64,000 nt of DNA. It comes from Cytidiella melzeri. Its lineage: Eukaryota; Basidiomycota; Agaricomycetes; Polyporales; Irpicaceae. The stretch is taken from the NCBI GenBank assembly GCA_022592445.1, contig JABYQR010000014.1, positions 1 to 64,000 on the forward strand. The letters are read 5' to 3'. The stretch's first letter is position 1; each line of letters begins with the position of its first letter. The notes under the pieces were generated by a model. That model had not been told where the DNA came from. It worked only from the letters and a program-made list of their open reading frames with translations, and made no database searches. Positions 39,683 to 50,017 of the stretch are shown here, in pieces. The translations under genes were made by a program, and so were the position numbers.

Positions 39683-41284
39683 ATGTCAGACATCGAGAAA
39701 TCTTCGAAGGACTACAAATCGAAACTCGAAAAACTTCATGATGACGGCGAAATCAATGACTACGTACAGTGGGCCATGCAGTCGGAGATCATTTTAGAAG
39801 ACCTTGACTTATGGAGATACATCGATTCTGATTCGAACGAATCCACGCCACCGACTGTTCCGAAACTCAGGGTCGCGACGAGACTACTTGCAGGGAACGA
39901 GAAGGAAGTAGAAGCTGCTGAGAAACAGGCGAAGACATGGTGGAGGGATAACAAGTATACGCTGTCGCTGCTTGTTCGTGCCATCCCTACGCACAAAGTT
40001 CCGCTCGTTTCGGGCTGCAAGACTGCGAAGAAAGCCTGGGAAGCGTTACATGATGAATACATGCCGGTGAATAGTCTCCGAGCGGCCGCACTCCATCAGG
40101 CGATCATGGGATACAAATGCACGACGAATATGGTGGTATCCAAGTGGACGGAGAAGATCAGAAACATGTATATTGATCTCATCAACCAAGACAAAGATTG
40201 TATGCCCGACGTCTTCTTCGCTAAGACGCTTGCCAACCTGTTACCTCTCGATGATTCTTGGAGAGCGTTTACGCGCACGCTGAGGGAGAAACTCGTTATT
40301 GCCGACAAGGAAGGAAAACCCCTAGGGTCTTCGGCTGTGATCCAACTCATCAAGGAAGAAGACTGGGCTCAGGGTCTTCACGAACCTGAGTACATCGCTC
40401 AGATCAGCGGCGTGAATTCTATTCAGAAGAAGAGGCCCGCGCCTGTTGCTACCGTCTCTTCGGCTCCTCCATTCAAACGTCAGCACACCCACGACAAATC
40501 CTCCATTCGATGCACTAATATATACTGCGCGCGTCCAATCGGCCATCTCATCCGAGACTGTTTCGCGTACGGAGGAGGGAAATGCGGCCAGTATCCGCCT
40601 TGGTGGAGAGGTCCGAAGGATATTCATCTTCCACCGAAGCAAGGAGCACCGACAGGTCAACGCCAACTAAATTACCAAGCTTTACCTACTGCGAACACCA
40701 CCAATTCAGATATTCGCGGTGCAGATCCCATCTGTGCCTCCGCAGATAGTGGGGTCGATGAAACCATTTCGAGCGGTGAACTGTTTTCTCTCAACACTCT
40801 CGCAGATCCAATCGAGAGCGTTACGTGCAATAGAGCTGCGTTTGAAAGCCAATCTATAAACACCGAGTGTTACCACGACTCCGGTGCCAATCGCCACATT
40901 TTTGCCGACAGGTCGGTCTTCACTAATTATCGATCTATCACGCCTATCCAGGTCAAGGGTTTCGGATCTACGCACTCGACTGCCGCCGTCGGTGTTGGCG
41001 ATATCTACTTCAAGGCGTTTTACGATGGAATTCCTAATGACATCAAATTATCAAATGTATTGCATGTTCCCTCCGCGCGATTGAATCTTGTATCACAGGG
41101 ATGTCTCGAACGACGCGGGATTGCGTGTCACTCGCAGAATGGGATCATTCGGTTATCACTCGAAGGGCAAAGAATGGTCGACGGACGATTATTACCAAAT
41201 AATCTATATCTCCTTCACATGAAACCAGTCCCAGCAACCAACAGCGACAGCACGTCATCTTTACCGCTAGCAAATAGGATCTAA
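39683..41284 (+). CDS. Copia Gag and protease region
   Basis: It starts at ATG 39683 (MSDIEKSSKDYKSKLEKLHD). Gag has the UBN2-like core (AWEALHDEYMPVNSLRAAAL, then WTEKIRNMYIDLI) and a zinc knuckle (CTNIYCARPIGHLIRDC). The protease has CYHDSGANRHIFADRSVF and the following beta-rich part VLHVPSARLNLVSQGCLE. The frame stops at TAA 41282-41284, before the integrase zinc finger. In a working Copia this frame would run on into integrase, so the stop is either a lesion or a regulated end. Confidence 0.85.
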   Translation: MSDIEKSSKDYKSKLEKLHDDGEINDYVQWAMQSEIILEDLDLWRYIDSDSNESTPPTVPKLRVATRLLAGNEKEVEAAEKQAKTWWRDNKYTLSLLVRAIPTHKVPLVSGCKTAKKAWEALHDEYMPVNSLRAAALHQAIMGYKCTTNMVVSKWTEKIRNMYIDLINQDKDCMPDVFFAKTLANLLPLDDSWRAFTRTLREKLVIADKEGKPLGSSAVIQLIKEEDWAQGLHEPEYIAQISGVNSIQKKRPAPVATVSSAPPFKRQHTHDKSSIRCTNIYCARPIGHLIRDCFAYGGGKCGQYPPWWRGPKDIHLPPKQGAPTGQRQLNYQALPTANTTNSDIRGADPICASADSGVDETISSGELFSLNTLADPIESVTCNRAAFESQSINTECYHDSGANRHIFADRSVFTNYRSITPIQVKGFGSTHSTAAVGVGDIYFKAFYDGIPNDIKLSNVLHVPSARLNLVSQGCLERRGIACHSQNGIIRLSLEGQRMVDGRLLPNNLYLLHMKPVPATNSDSTSSLPLANRI

Positions 41285-41319
41285 AGCCCAATTGTTCTGC
41301 ATGACGACGCAATGGTCTC

Positions 41320-42350
41320 CAGCTCCACAGATGGACGGGATTTTTACATCGCCTTCTAGGCCATATAGGCGTAAAAGGGCTTCACCGTGCGGTTGTCGGA
41401 GTCCCATCAGATTCATCGTCCCATTCTTCCTGTCAGATCTGTGCCCGAGCCAATATCAAACGTCTTCCATTTCCTTCTCAATCGAATTTACGCGCGGATC
41501 GGCTTCTTTACCGCATACACACCGATATCTGTGGTCCCTTACCCAATTCCTATGGTGCATTCAAATTCTTCATTCTATTCATAGACTGCTTCTCGCGATG
41601 GATCTATGTTGCCTTACTCAGACACAAATCCGAGGCGTTAGCGCGTTTCAAACAATTCCAAACCGCCTTCAAACGACTGCTCAATCTCAAGATTTGTATT
41701 CTGCGCCTCGACAACGCCCCGGAGTATGTGGAGGGTGCTTTTCGCCTATACTGTGAACAAACCGGGATCATCTCCGAGAAGATAGTACCTGATGCATCGC
41801 CTCAGAATGGTGTGGCTGAACGAACAAATCTTACCATCGCATCTATGGCGCGTGCTATGCTCATCGAGGCTAATCTATCCAACTGGTTCTGGCCATTCGC
41901 GGTGCTTTGCGCGGTTCACGTGAAATGTAGAGTGCCACATGCTGGACTCGAGCGCGATACCACGCCTTTCTTCCATGTATTCAACCAGCGTCCCGATCTA
42001 TCATATTTCCACGTTTTTGGGTGTCATGTTACCGCTCGATATGTCAGGTCTGACAGTCTCTCCAAGTTTCAACCACGCGGAGAACCCGGACGTTTTGTAG
42101 GATACGCGGCTGATGCAAATGGGTACCTTATCTGGTTTCCTCAATCTCGTGCTGTCCGAGTCCGACGTGATGTCTCTTTCCACGATAATTTGCCGATGAC
42201 GAGTCCAATTTACTCTCCGGAACGATCTTCCATGTGGAAAGATCTCATAACGGACATCAACGATCATTACTTGGATGATCCCCTACCGTCTCCTGTACCT
42301 GGATCACGTATACATGCTCCACGCGAGCTGGAAAGTCACACCATCGGAAG
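41320..42350 (+). pseudogene. Copia integrase region, frame-shifted from gag
   Basis: The open frame holds HRLLGHIGVKGLHRAVVGVP, SSCQICARANIKRLPFPSQ (zinc finger), then the DDE core HTDICGPLPNSYGAFKFFIL, RLDNAPEYVEGAFRLY and PQNGVAERTNLTI, and the C-terminal part RFVGYAADANGYLIWFP. It lies in the -1 frame relative to gag-protease. The join reads GATTTTTACATCGC, where one more base would give a normal ...DFWHRLLGH, so a one-base loss near 41346 is likely. It ends at an apparent splice donor (42351). Confidence 0.82.
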
Positions 42351-42403
42351 GTGAGTGACTTGGATACGCTACTATTAGCGTAGGACCTAATGTTTTACAT
42401 TAG
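42351..42403 (+). other. Intron-like sequence 1 in Copia pol
   Basis: 53 nt, GTGAGT...CATTAG with CTAAT upstream of the acceptor. Unspliced, the integrase frame meets TGA at once; removal keeps the frame into 42404-42460. Confidence 0.6.
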
Positions 42404-42460
42404 GTATGCTGCTATGCAGCCGGACGCTCCTCGTGAGCGGGAAAACGACGCGGTCACAAT

Positions 42461-42518
42461 GTGAGTCGTTTGGAAAATAATACAATGATACACATAATCT
42501 ATGATAAACTCGTTCTAG
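42461..42518 (+). other. Intron-like sequence 2 in Copia pol
   Basis: 58 nt, GTGAGT...TTCTAG. It separates a 57-nt mini-exon (42404-42460) from the linker that leads to reverse transcriptase. The joined frame stays open and reads ARGRRTIVIPSRYNDF, a usual kind of Copia linker. Confidence 0.6.
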
Positions 42519-44393
42519 TGACGAGGGAAATTCGCGCAGTTTAGCCACTGCACGTGGACGTCGAACAATCGTTATACCCTCACGATACAATGACTTTAAC
42601 CCCACGCTCACGGACGAGGGGGGTGGGATGCGCAAAACACACTAGTGCAGTCCGTCCTGATTCGCGGAGAAGATTGCATGCTCGACGTACACCCTACTTC
42701 CATTTCCAATATCATACCAATGTTCATCTGGGCAGACGCTGAATATGACCTCATCTCTCTTGGCACACTAGATCCCATTGACGATCTCGACGCTGTTGAT
42801 CCCAAGTCAATCAAGGAGGCCCAACGATCTATCTACTGGACAGAATGGCTGGCTGCGATTTACGAGGAGCTCGAGGCGTTGAAGGCAAAGGGTGTGTATG
42901 AGGAGGTGGATGCCATTCCGTTCGGTCGAAAAGCGGTTGACTGTAAGTGGGTCCTCCACATCAAGCGCAACCTGGACGGACACATCGCTCGTTTCAAGGC
43001 CCGTCTCGTAGCAAAAGGATACACGCAAATACCTGGGCAAGATTTCACATACACATTCGCTCCAGTGGCTAGATGGGATTCTGTACGGACGATACTCGCC
43101 ATCGCCGCTTTCCGAGACCTCGAACTCAGGCACATAGACATCAAGACCGCATTCTTGAACGGACCTCTCTCCGAGGAGATCTATATGCGTCGTCCGGAGA
43201 TTGCGGGGTCTGGATACTGGCGATTGCACAAAGGGCTATACGGACTCAAGCAAGCAGGAAGGACATGGTATCTCGAATTCAACGAGAAATACGCTCAGCT
43301 GGGTTTTGATAGGTGCCACTCTGATTGGAGTGTACATGTGCGTCGACGGAACGACGCAGTGTCAATGTCTGCAACGAGCGTTGACGATATCTTACTCGCG
43401 TCAACTTCGAGAGCCGAATCGGACCTGGTCGCAAAGCAGCTGAACTCGATATTCGAAATCACTGACAACGGAGACGTTCAATGGCTACTCGGCTGCAAGA
43501 TCGTCAGAGATCGAGGCCGACGAACACTTCTCCTATCTCAAGAAGCATATATACAATCTATCCTACGCACATTCAACATGGAGCATTGCAACTCCGTTAC
43601 CACACCTCTTCCATCACATGCAACACTCTCAACCGCCGATTGTCCCAAAACCGACGAGGAACGCGAACGAGTCAAGGATCTCCCATATTGCGCGGTCGTT
43701 GGGAAGGTCATGTACTTAGCGACCACATGCCGCCCCGATATCGCCTTTGCTGTCCGCGAATTGGCGAAATATATGTCAAACTACGGCGAAAAGCACTGGA
43801 CGGCGGCGAAACACTTACTTCGATACTTGCAAGGTACACGGTCGCTCGGTGTATGGTTAGGACACAGGGATCATCCCTATCCAATCTTCCGAGGCTTCAC
43901 AGACTCAGATTGGGGCTCGTCGGAGCATAGGAAATCTATCTCAGGATATGTGATGATGATGGGTAACTCACCGATCTCGTGGAGTTCGAAACAACAGGCG
44001 GTCGTGGCTCTATCATCGTGCGAGGCGGAATACCTCGCTTGTACTCACGCAGCTTGCCAGATAATGTTCATCCGGCAGTTACTCGAAGAACTTGGCTTTC
44101 CTCAACAGCACGCTACAATCTTGTTTTGCGACAATAACGGAACGGTCACCTGTACTCACGATCCTCACAGTCACACGCGCATGAAGCATATCGATATACG
44201 AATTCATTTTATCAGGGACAGCGTTAACAAGAAACTTATCGATGTACATCGGGTACCTGGGAAGGAGAACGCGGCAGATGTCTTCACGAAATCTCTGCCG
44301 CGAATTTTACACGGGCGAGCCCTCAAACTGTTAGGACTGGATGCGGGTCAAGGGGGGGTGTTAGACAGTGACCCGCCCGAGGGAGAGGAATAG
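42519..44393 (+). pseudogene. Copia reverse transcriptase and RNase H
   Basis: After the linker (42519-42630) a loss of one G in the run at about 42617-42622 shifts the frame. From about 42624 to TAG 44391-44393 the frame is open. It contains the RT start (EAQRSIYWTEWLAAIYEELE, CKWVLHIKRNLDGHIARFKA), VDDILLAS as the catalytic motif, and RNase H (GFTDSDWGSSEHRKSISGYV, LSSCEAEYLACTHAACQIMF). The C-terminal residues are encoded in the 3' LTR. The domain is complete apart from the upstream shift. Confidence 0.88.
44350..44358 (+). other. Polypurine tract of the Copia element
   Basis: AAGGGGGGG directly before the 3' LTR. Confidence 0.7.
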
Positions 44394-44618
44394 GAAAGAG
44401 GGCGGGATGATGGGAGTGGGAAGGCGCATAGAGAGGACGGGAAAGCGGGGAGACGCATGGAGAGGGGTTCTCGGAAATGGCCGATCGGCCTTATTGCCCA
44501 ACGACCTGGTACAGCGTTCCTCATCTTGACGAACGTTGTACCAGGTAAGCAATTGTATTTGTATGCTTCGGACGTACCTGAATCTTGACGAACGTTGTAC
44601 CAGTCACTTGAAATAACA
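44359..44618 (+). repeat. 3' LTR of the Copia element
   Basis: 260 bp, looks identical to 39350-39609. It also encodes the last residues of pol, whose TAG lies at 44391-44393. Confidence 0.95.
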
Positions 44619-44784
44619 GCTTTCTCGTATATAATACATTGTGCACAATCTGCGCTGTCGCGGCGCTAGGTGCCCGTCACGCGCACAACTACTATTTGGG
44701 TTTGTTTTGTTTTTTGATCTTTCAACTTCACCACTCTCGTGCTTTTTCCCATACCACCCACTCTCCCAACTCTAGATCACACAT

Positions 44785-45801
44785 ATGGTGCAGTGTACCC
44801 CTACTAAAAAGGCCCGAATTTGGACTCTGCATAATGAAGGTGTCAGTGTGGCTGATATTTGCAAGAAAGTCCCTGTCCACCGGTCCACCATCTATCGCAC
44901 CATCAAAAACCTATCCCACAATCCTGATTTCTATGCACACAATCCCAAGACAGGTTGTCCTCTTGTTCTACAAGACTGCAATCTCCGTCACGCCTCTTTA
45001 CGCCTGGCACAACAAGAGGCCCGCAACGCTACAAACGTGCAGCGCAAGGCATTCCCACAAGTGGTTGCCCGAACAATGTGTCACAACCTTTCAGAGATTG
45101 GGCTGAAGGGATATGTGCTTTGATGAGAGCCGTTTCTGTCTGTTGCTCATAAAAAGAAGCGCAAGTGGTGGGCTGGACATGCAACCAGATGGGGGCAGAA
45201 AGAGTGGAGGGTAATGGTGTTCTCAGATGAGTCCAAATTTAATCTATTTGGCTCAGATGGGAGGGAATACTGCCGAAGAAGACAGGGCAAGGAGTTTTTG
45301 GACCAGAATGTGCAGAAGACAGTGAAGCATGGGGGTGGGAGTATCATGGTGTGGGGATGCATCACTTTGAAGGGAAAAGGAAGGCTACACCGCATTGATG
45401 GGAAGATGGATGCAAAGCTTTACTGCTCCATCCTATCAGAGTCTCTTCTGGGCACATTGGCAGACCAAGATTTGACCTGCCGACAGATCATTTTCCAATA
45501 GGACAATGATCCAAAGCACACGTCGAAGCTTGCTACAGCTTGGTTCAAGGAGAACAAGATCACTGTATTGCCCTGGCCTCCAAATTCACCAGATATTAAT
45601 ATTCTGGAGAATGTCTGGGACCATCTAGACCACAAATTACAGGCTTGCAAGCAGCAACTGTCAAATAAGGAGGAGCTGTGGGAGGCATTGCAGGAGGAGT
45701 GGGTGAATTTGGATGATGAGTATATCAAGGGGTTGTATGAGTCTCTCCCCACTTGTGCAGCAGAGCTTATGCGGGCAAAGGGGTCCTATACTAGGTACTA
45801 A
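44785..45801 (+). pseudogene. Tc1/mariner transposase with three nonsense codons
   Basis: One frame runs from ATG 44785 to TAA 45799-45801 (338 codons), broken only by TGA TGA at 45121-45126 and TAG at 45499-45501. The N-terminus has a helix-turn-helix (RIWTLHNEGVSVADICKKVP, VHRSTIYRTIKN). The catalytic core shows VFSDESKFN, DNDPKHTSK and PDINILENVWDHL, with 34 residues between the second aspartate and the glutamate (DD34E, typical of Tc1). The stops fit C-to-T changes of CGA CGA and CAG codons: the family expects arginines at the first site and a glutamine in FQQDNDPKH at the second. Otherwise the gene is full length. Confidence 0.9.
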
Positions 45802-46030
45802 TTTTACCAGAATTTCTTGACAATTTTTTACATAGAATGGTCGAGGTGATGCACAATAGTACTAAACACAGCTTTTGCGCGGATTGTGCACTATTTTTTG
45901 CACATAACGCAGACCAAGTTATTTCTACCAAGAACATGATTTGTACGTTGTATGTAGTGTGTGAAAATCGAAAATAGATAAAAATGCGCGGAAATGAGCT
46001 CGCACGATGAGAAGATCATTGCGCGCTCAT

Positions 46031-46058
46031 AGTGTCGCAACACTTTTTGCCGCTACTG
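46031..46058 (-). repeat. Right terminal inverted repeat of the Tc1 element
   Basis: Inverted copy of the left repeat with two differences, followed by TA at 46059-46060. Confidence 0.85.
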
Positions 46059-46406
46059 TATGAGCAATGTGAAGTGCACCGGGGAAAAAGTAAGATGAGC
46101 TACAAAATTTGTCAGGAGGAGCTTTCAGAATTGCTTAGTGGGCATGATACGCACCACTGGCAACCAGTGCTAGCTTGTGAACGAAAGGGGACTCAAACCT
46201 GCGAAGACTTGTGCAAATGTGCACCAGCAGCATTTCTTTGTGGTGAAACTTAAACACCTTTCAAAGCTTGAAACACCCGTTGTTTTTCAACCTCCTAGTT
46301 ATCATGGGTACACGACTACCGCACGAGACTGATTGTAGCACATGGGCCGAGGAGAGCAGGGACGTCGCTAACTTGTCAAAGATAGACATAAAACGAGCAA
46401 GAAACA
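46059..46406. other. Short gap between the Tc1 element and OST1
   Basis: 348 bp downstream of OST1. It probably contains the OST1 3' end; no gene was seen. Confidence 0.45.
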
Positions 46407-48154
46407 TCACTTTTGTATCCGAGTGTCTACACGCTTCCAAGTGAAGGCCAAAGCGAAAATGCCCATCAGCGCTGTCGCGACAGCAATTGGCTTCTTCAGA
46501 TGCGCCGATAACGAAACTCTGTATTCCACCTAAATGCACAGCCCTCGTTATCTCCCTGTCCAGAGAATAAATCAGGCCGAATCTACTTACGTAGATAACT
46601 CCGACGTGTCGATCTGTGAGCTGTTCATATTTGAGAGTAATCGCCGGGCGGCCTGTTGTGTCCAGGTAACTGATATGGTTCGAAATGCTGTTCACGGACG
46701 CCGGGAATGGAGGGTAGAATTTTACATCGCTGAGACACGAGAACATAGTCAACTGACGTTGTTTCGTTCAATAGCGAACCGTGATCCTACCTAGCGCCTT
46801 CTGGAAGGATAATCTTGACCTCAGCCTTGTTCACCACTGCGCCGGGATACAAGGTTTGCACCGGAATACCAACGATATATTTTCCGTTCTCCTTATCCCA
46901 ACCGACGTAGTCGGCGAGAGGAGAGTCCCAACCAAGCGTGAAACTGTAGTTCCAGCCACCCAGCACAGGATACCTAGGACGGAACTCAAATAGTGAGAAA
47001 TGATTGCTGCTCAAGCCTTTGTGGACAGAAGGGGTGTAGCGAATATGAGAGGTGGAGACATTTCCGTTGAGATCATAGAAGTAAGCATCATGGATGCCCG
47101 CTGGGAGGTGAAGTGATACGGAGCCCAAGGTGTGGGGAGCCGTGCGCCGGAAGTAATTCTGAGACTGGAATTCGAGACGAGAGAAGTGGCCCTTCAGTCT
47201 AGGAGAAATAAGGAGTTGTAAATGATTAGTCTTGGTTGCGCTAACAATGGACGTACTCAGGACCGGCGTTGCGCAGCCATACGTTGTCTTGGATGTTCAA
47301 GTTGGCGCCCCAATGGCTGATTTCCGCACTACGCTCCAATTTACTAACTTCAAGGATGGGGTTGCCGTACTCGTAATGCACAGTGACGCGTTGTTGTTGG
47401 CCTTGAACGAACTCTCTGTTGGTCGACGCTGGAATGTTGCTATACGGACCGTATGTTACGGTGGCTCCAGACTTGGTGACGGGCGACTCCATAGTGAATG
47501 CCTCAACATTTTCCGGTGTGGTGTAAGAATGAATTTTGGGGAATTGAGACCTGCACTAACATTAGCATACATGTCATTTTTTTCAGCAGGCGTCACGTAC
47601 TTGATCTTCGTCCTTTGTATCAGAGTAGGATAGGGGCTCAAGATGAACAGATCCGCCTCATACTTAAGAGACTGGTCGTCCTTCTGACTCGCTGTTTTGG
47701 GCCAAGCGTACGTAGCACCAGTCTGCACAGTCTCGACTACAAGGTTCGCTGTCCCGTTCAGCTTTAGTGCCTTTGGGAACTCTACCGCGTAAAGGAATGC
47801 ACCGCTGTGCACACTCCTATCAGCGAATAACATCACACATCCGCTAAACACCGTGACGCACGTAGTGGGATTCAACCCAAATTTCTCTAGCTGCAAAGAA
47901 ACGGCTTTGCCTTTCATTTTTGCCTGTATCCAGCTCGTCTTCTTTGCCTCGTCCTCTCCTAGCGCAATGGTGTAGATACTGGAGTCATCCTCGAGGGCTC
48001 TGACTGTGTATGTCGTTGTGACGTGCACGAGCGATCCTCCGAGGTCGACGACACGCGAGATAGCCGTATTTTCAAAGGAATGTTCAGCCAGGGCAAGACT
48101 AGCAAGAAGAGTTAGAACAACGAAGGAGATTCCTGAGCCCCAACGTCCGGCCAT
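46407..48154 (-). CDS. OST1: Oligosaccharyltransferase subunit 1 (ribophorin I)
   Basis: ATG 48154-48152 begins a signal peptide (ISFVVLTLLASLALA). Conserved segments follow: SFENTAISRVVDLGGSLVHV, FLYAVEFPKALKLNGTANLV, KYEADLFILSPYPTLIQRTK, SRLEFQSQNYFRRT, HDAYFYDLNGNVSTSHI, EFRPRYPVLGGWNYSFTLGW, and DVKFYPPFPASVN. The C-terminus, after an intron (GTAAGT...TTTAG), is VEYRVSLSAHLKKPIAVATA with a transmembrane helix and a basic cytosolic tail ending KRVDTRIQK at TGA 46409-46407. OST1 is a structural ER-membrane subunit of the complex that N-glycosylates nascent proteins. Several introns of 50-60 nt were placed by frame, others only roughly. The 3' end lies about 350 bp from the transposon island. 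Confidence 0.9.
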
Positions 48155-48386
48155 GGTGGTGGGGTAAAGGTATGAAGCTATGCGCGGTTGCGCAGTGGTG
48201 GCTGGAGACGTGGAACTTGTGGGAGAAGTAAATATAGAAGGCGCCCAATATCATGGAAATGTGCATCGTGTTTTGTTTTGTGATAGTCCACTATCCATAA
48301 GCTGTGTAGTGAGCTACGGACTAGAACACGCGCAGCCAATATTACGCTGGCTCTAATAAATGTCTGATATTATGTATGGGCTCAAG

Positions 48387-49362
48387 CTACCATGCCCAAG
48401 CAGGCCCTGGATTCCGAACGGGCACGTCTTCGCGAACGATGCCCGCTGACACAATGCGCTTCAGCTTCCGTCGGCGTTCTTCTGCCTTTATCTGTGACGC
48501 TGTCTTACCCTCCTTGAGTATGACGTGGAGGCGAGAATCTGGGTGTATGCGGATACCAGTCCTTCCTCTGCCCTTGGGCTCTAATCTCTTCAGCTGCTTA
48601 GGACCCTTCGTTACCCATGCTTCCGCTAGATTATGCACTATTAGTAGATACAAGCGCACCCGAAACGTACGAATGCTTACCTACAACGAGCTTCTTGTCG
48701 TCTAACCCCTTCAGCGATGTAGCATGATCCTTCGCGACGACCAGCATACTCTTGATACGCTTGCTGGCCCGCTTCTCACTGAACATCATTTGCACAATGG
48801 CAGAGTCAATAGGCTTTCCGGATATTTGACGGCCAAGTTGATTGAGCTTCCTGTGCGAGATTTTAAAGTTGGCCGTAGAGTATTTATGCTGTTCTGAGGT
48901 AAGACACGCAGACAGCCAGACGTAGTGACGACGTACGTGAGTATACTGTTTCTTGCTTTTTAACAGCGCGCCAGAAGAGCTCTCAGCACCTTCTGCTTCC
49001 GCACTTGCCGCTACAGTATCGAAAATACTGCCCTGACCCTTGTCAGCAGCAGCCTTGCGTGCCGCTGCTAACTCCTGTTCCGTGTTCTTCTCTCGTTTCT
49101 TGACCGCGAAAGACTCTCGGACCCAGTTAAGAGGGTTAAAACTCACACTGGAAGCAGCATAAGTGGTGTACAGCAGGTATCATATGAAGAACATACCTTC
49201 GTCGGGACTCCCATACTATCACTCGGGTTGAAGGTTGGGAGTACCTGCCAGCAAGCGATGCGACGATAGCCGCTGTAGGGTGCATTCAATAACATGAGAA
49301 TAGATAGGGTATGAGTTCAACAAGTCATTACCTCGCCGCAGAGTGCTCCCCACTGCCTGCAT
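48387..49362 (-). CDS. MRPL22: Mitochondrial large-subunit ribosomal protein uL22m
   Basis: Exon 1 (49362-49332, [10 protein letters not shown]) and exon 2 ([20 protein letters not shown] then WESRR) form an arginine-rich, acid-poor N-terminus typical of a mitochondrial targeting sequence. It is followed by [20 protein letters not shown]. The uL22 core is [53 protein letters not shown], and after another intron [20 protein letters not shown] with [20 protein letters not shown]. The stop is at 48389-48387. Introns follow GT-AG. uL22 lines the nascent-chain exit tunnel of the ribosome. It shares a 190-bp divergent promoter region with YOS1. Confidence 0.87.
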
Positions 49363-49552
49363 GCTCGTTTGAGACGGAAAGAGTCTGTTGTAAAGTGAGT
49401 GGTTTGAGGCTGTTTGACGCTCCCTTCGTGTGATCGCGTTTTGCTGAGACGCCCTTGCACACTTACACTACACCTTCGACACGCCGACTGAGACTGCGCT
49501 TCGCAGGGACTCTTGAAGTCGCAACCATTATATCTCTTGAATCCAAGACACG
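49363..49552. promoter_or_regulatory. Bidirectional promoter region MRPL22/YOS1
   Basis: 190 bp between divergent start codons. It must hold both promoters; no defined motif is claimed. Confidence 0.5.
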
Positions 49553-49973
49553 ATGCTCTCGCTGGGATCGATACTCTATGTCTCCCTACTACTCGTAAAT
49601 GCCATGGCGGTGCTCAGCGAAGATAGATTCCTAGCAAGGAGTGCGTAGCTTTGTCACTCCCCGCACGTATCCTGCACTCATGGCTACACTACTCAAACCT
49701 TGCAGTCGGCTGGGCGTCGACCCATGTTCAAGCAGGTCAGGCGCAAGCCGTATACGGACAAGCATATGGGCAGCCGTATGACCAGCAAGGACAGCAGGAT
49801 GTCGGTATGAAGGGACAACTCATAAACTTGATCAGTGCAGTAAGGACGTTGATGAGAAGTGAGTTCATCTCTTGTGAGACTTGTATGCAAGCTGATGTAT
49901 CTGTTCCTGTACAGTACCGCTCATAGGACTAAACCTGGTCATTATTGGATACGAACTGATACTCGGTGGCTAA
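49553..49973 (+). CDS. YOS1: Yos1/IER3IP1-like ER-Golgi transport protein
   Basis: Three exons (49553-49640, 49706-49858, 49915-49973) give exactly 300 nt, 99 aa. The N-terminal hydrophobic helix (LGSILYVSLLLVNAMAVLSE then DRFLARIGW) and the C-terminal NLISAVRTLMRIPLIGLNLV then IIGYELILGG are diagnostic. The middle is a Q/G/Y-rich loop (QAVYGQAYGQPYDQQGQQD) longer than in animals. Yos1 binds Yip1-Yif1 and is needed for budding of transport vesicles from the ER. Splice joins restore R-I at both junctions, as expected. The stop is 44 bp from that of the convergent GILT gene. Confidence 0.88.
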
Positions 49974-50017
49974 GCCAGGGCAGTATATAGCTGCAAGTTT
50001 CGGTCATGCGTGTACAA

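Larger units (their letters stand above)
39350..44618 (+). mobile_element. Copia-type LTR retrotransposon inside the Tc1 element
   Basis: The LTRs are 39350-39609 and 44359-44618 (260 bp each, no difference seen), bounded by TG...CA and flanked by GCTTT at 39345-39349 and 44619-44623. Domain order gag, protease, integrase, reverse transcriptase, RNase H defines Copia. There is a half-tRNA-type primer site after the left LTR and a polypurine tract before the right LTR. The coding frame has a nonsense codon and indels plus two intron-like sequences, although the identical LTRs imply recent insertion. Confidence 0.96.
39201..46058 (+). mobile_element. Tc1/mariner transposon interrupted by a Copia element
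   Basis: The terminal inverted repeats CAGTAGCGGCAAAAAGT at 39201 and, inverted, at 46058 match over about 28 bp with two mismatches and are flanked by TA at 39199-39200 and 46059-46060. Removing the Copia insertion (39350-44618 plus one target copy) leaves 1584 bp, the usual size of a Tc1/mariner element, with a DD34E transposase gene. The transposase has three nonsense codons, so the element is inactive by itself. Confidence 0.9.
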
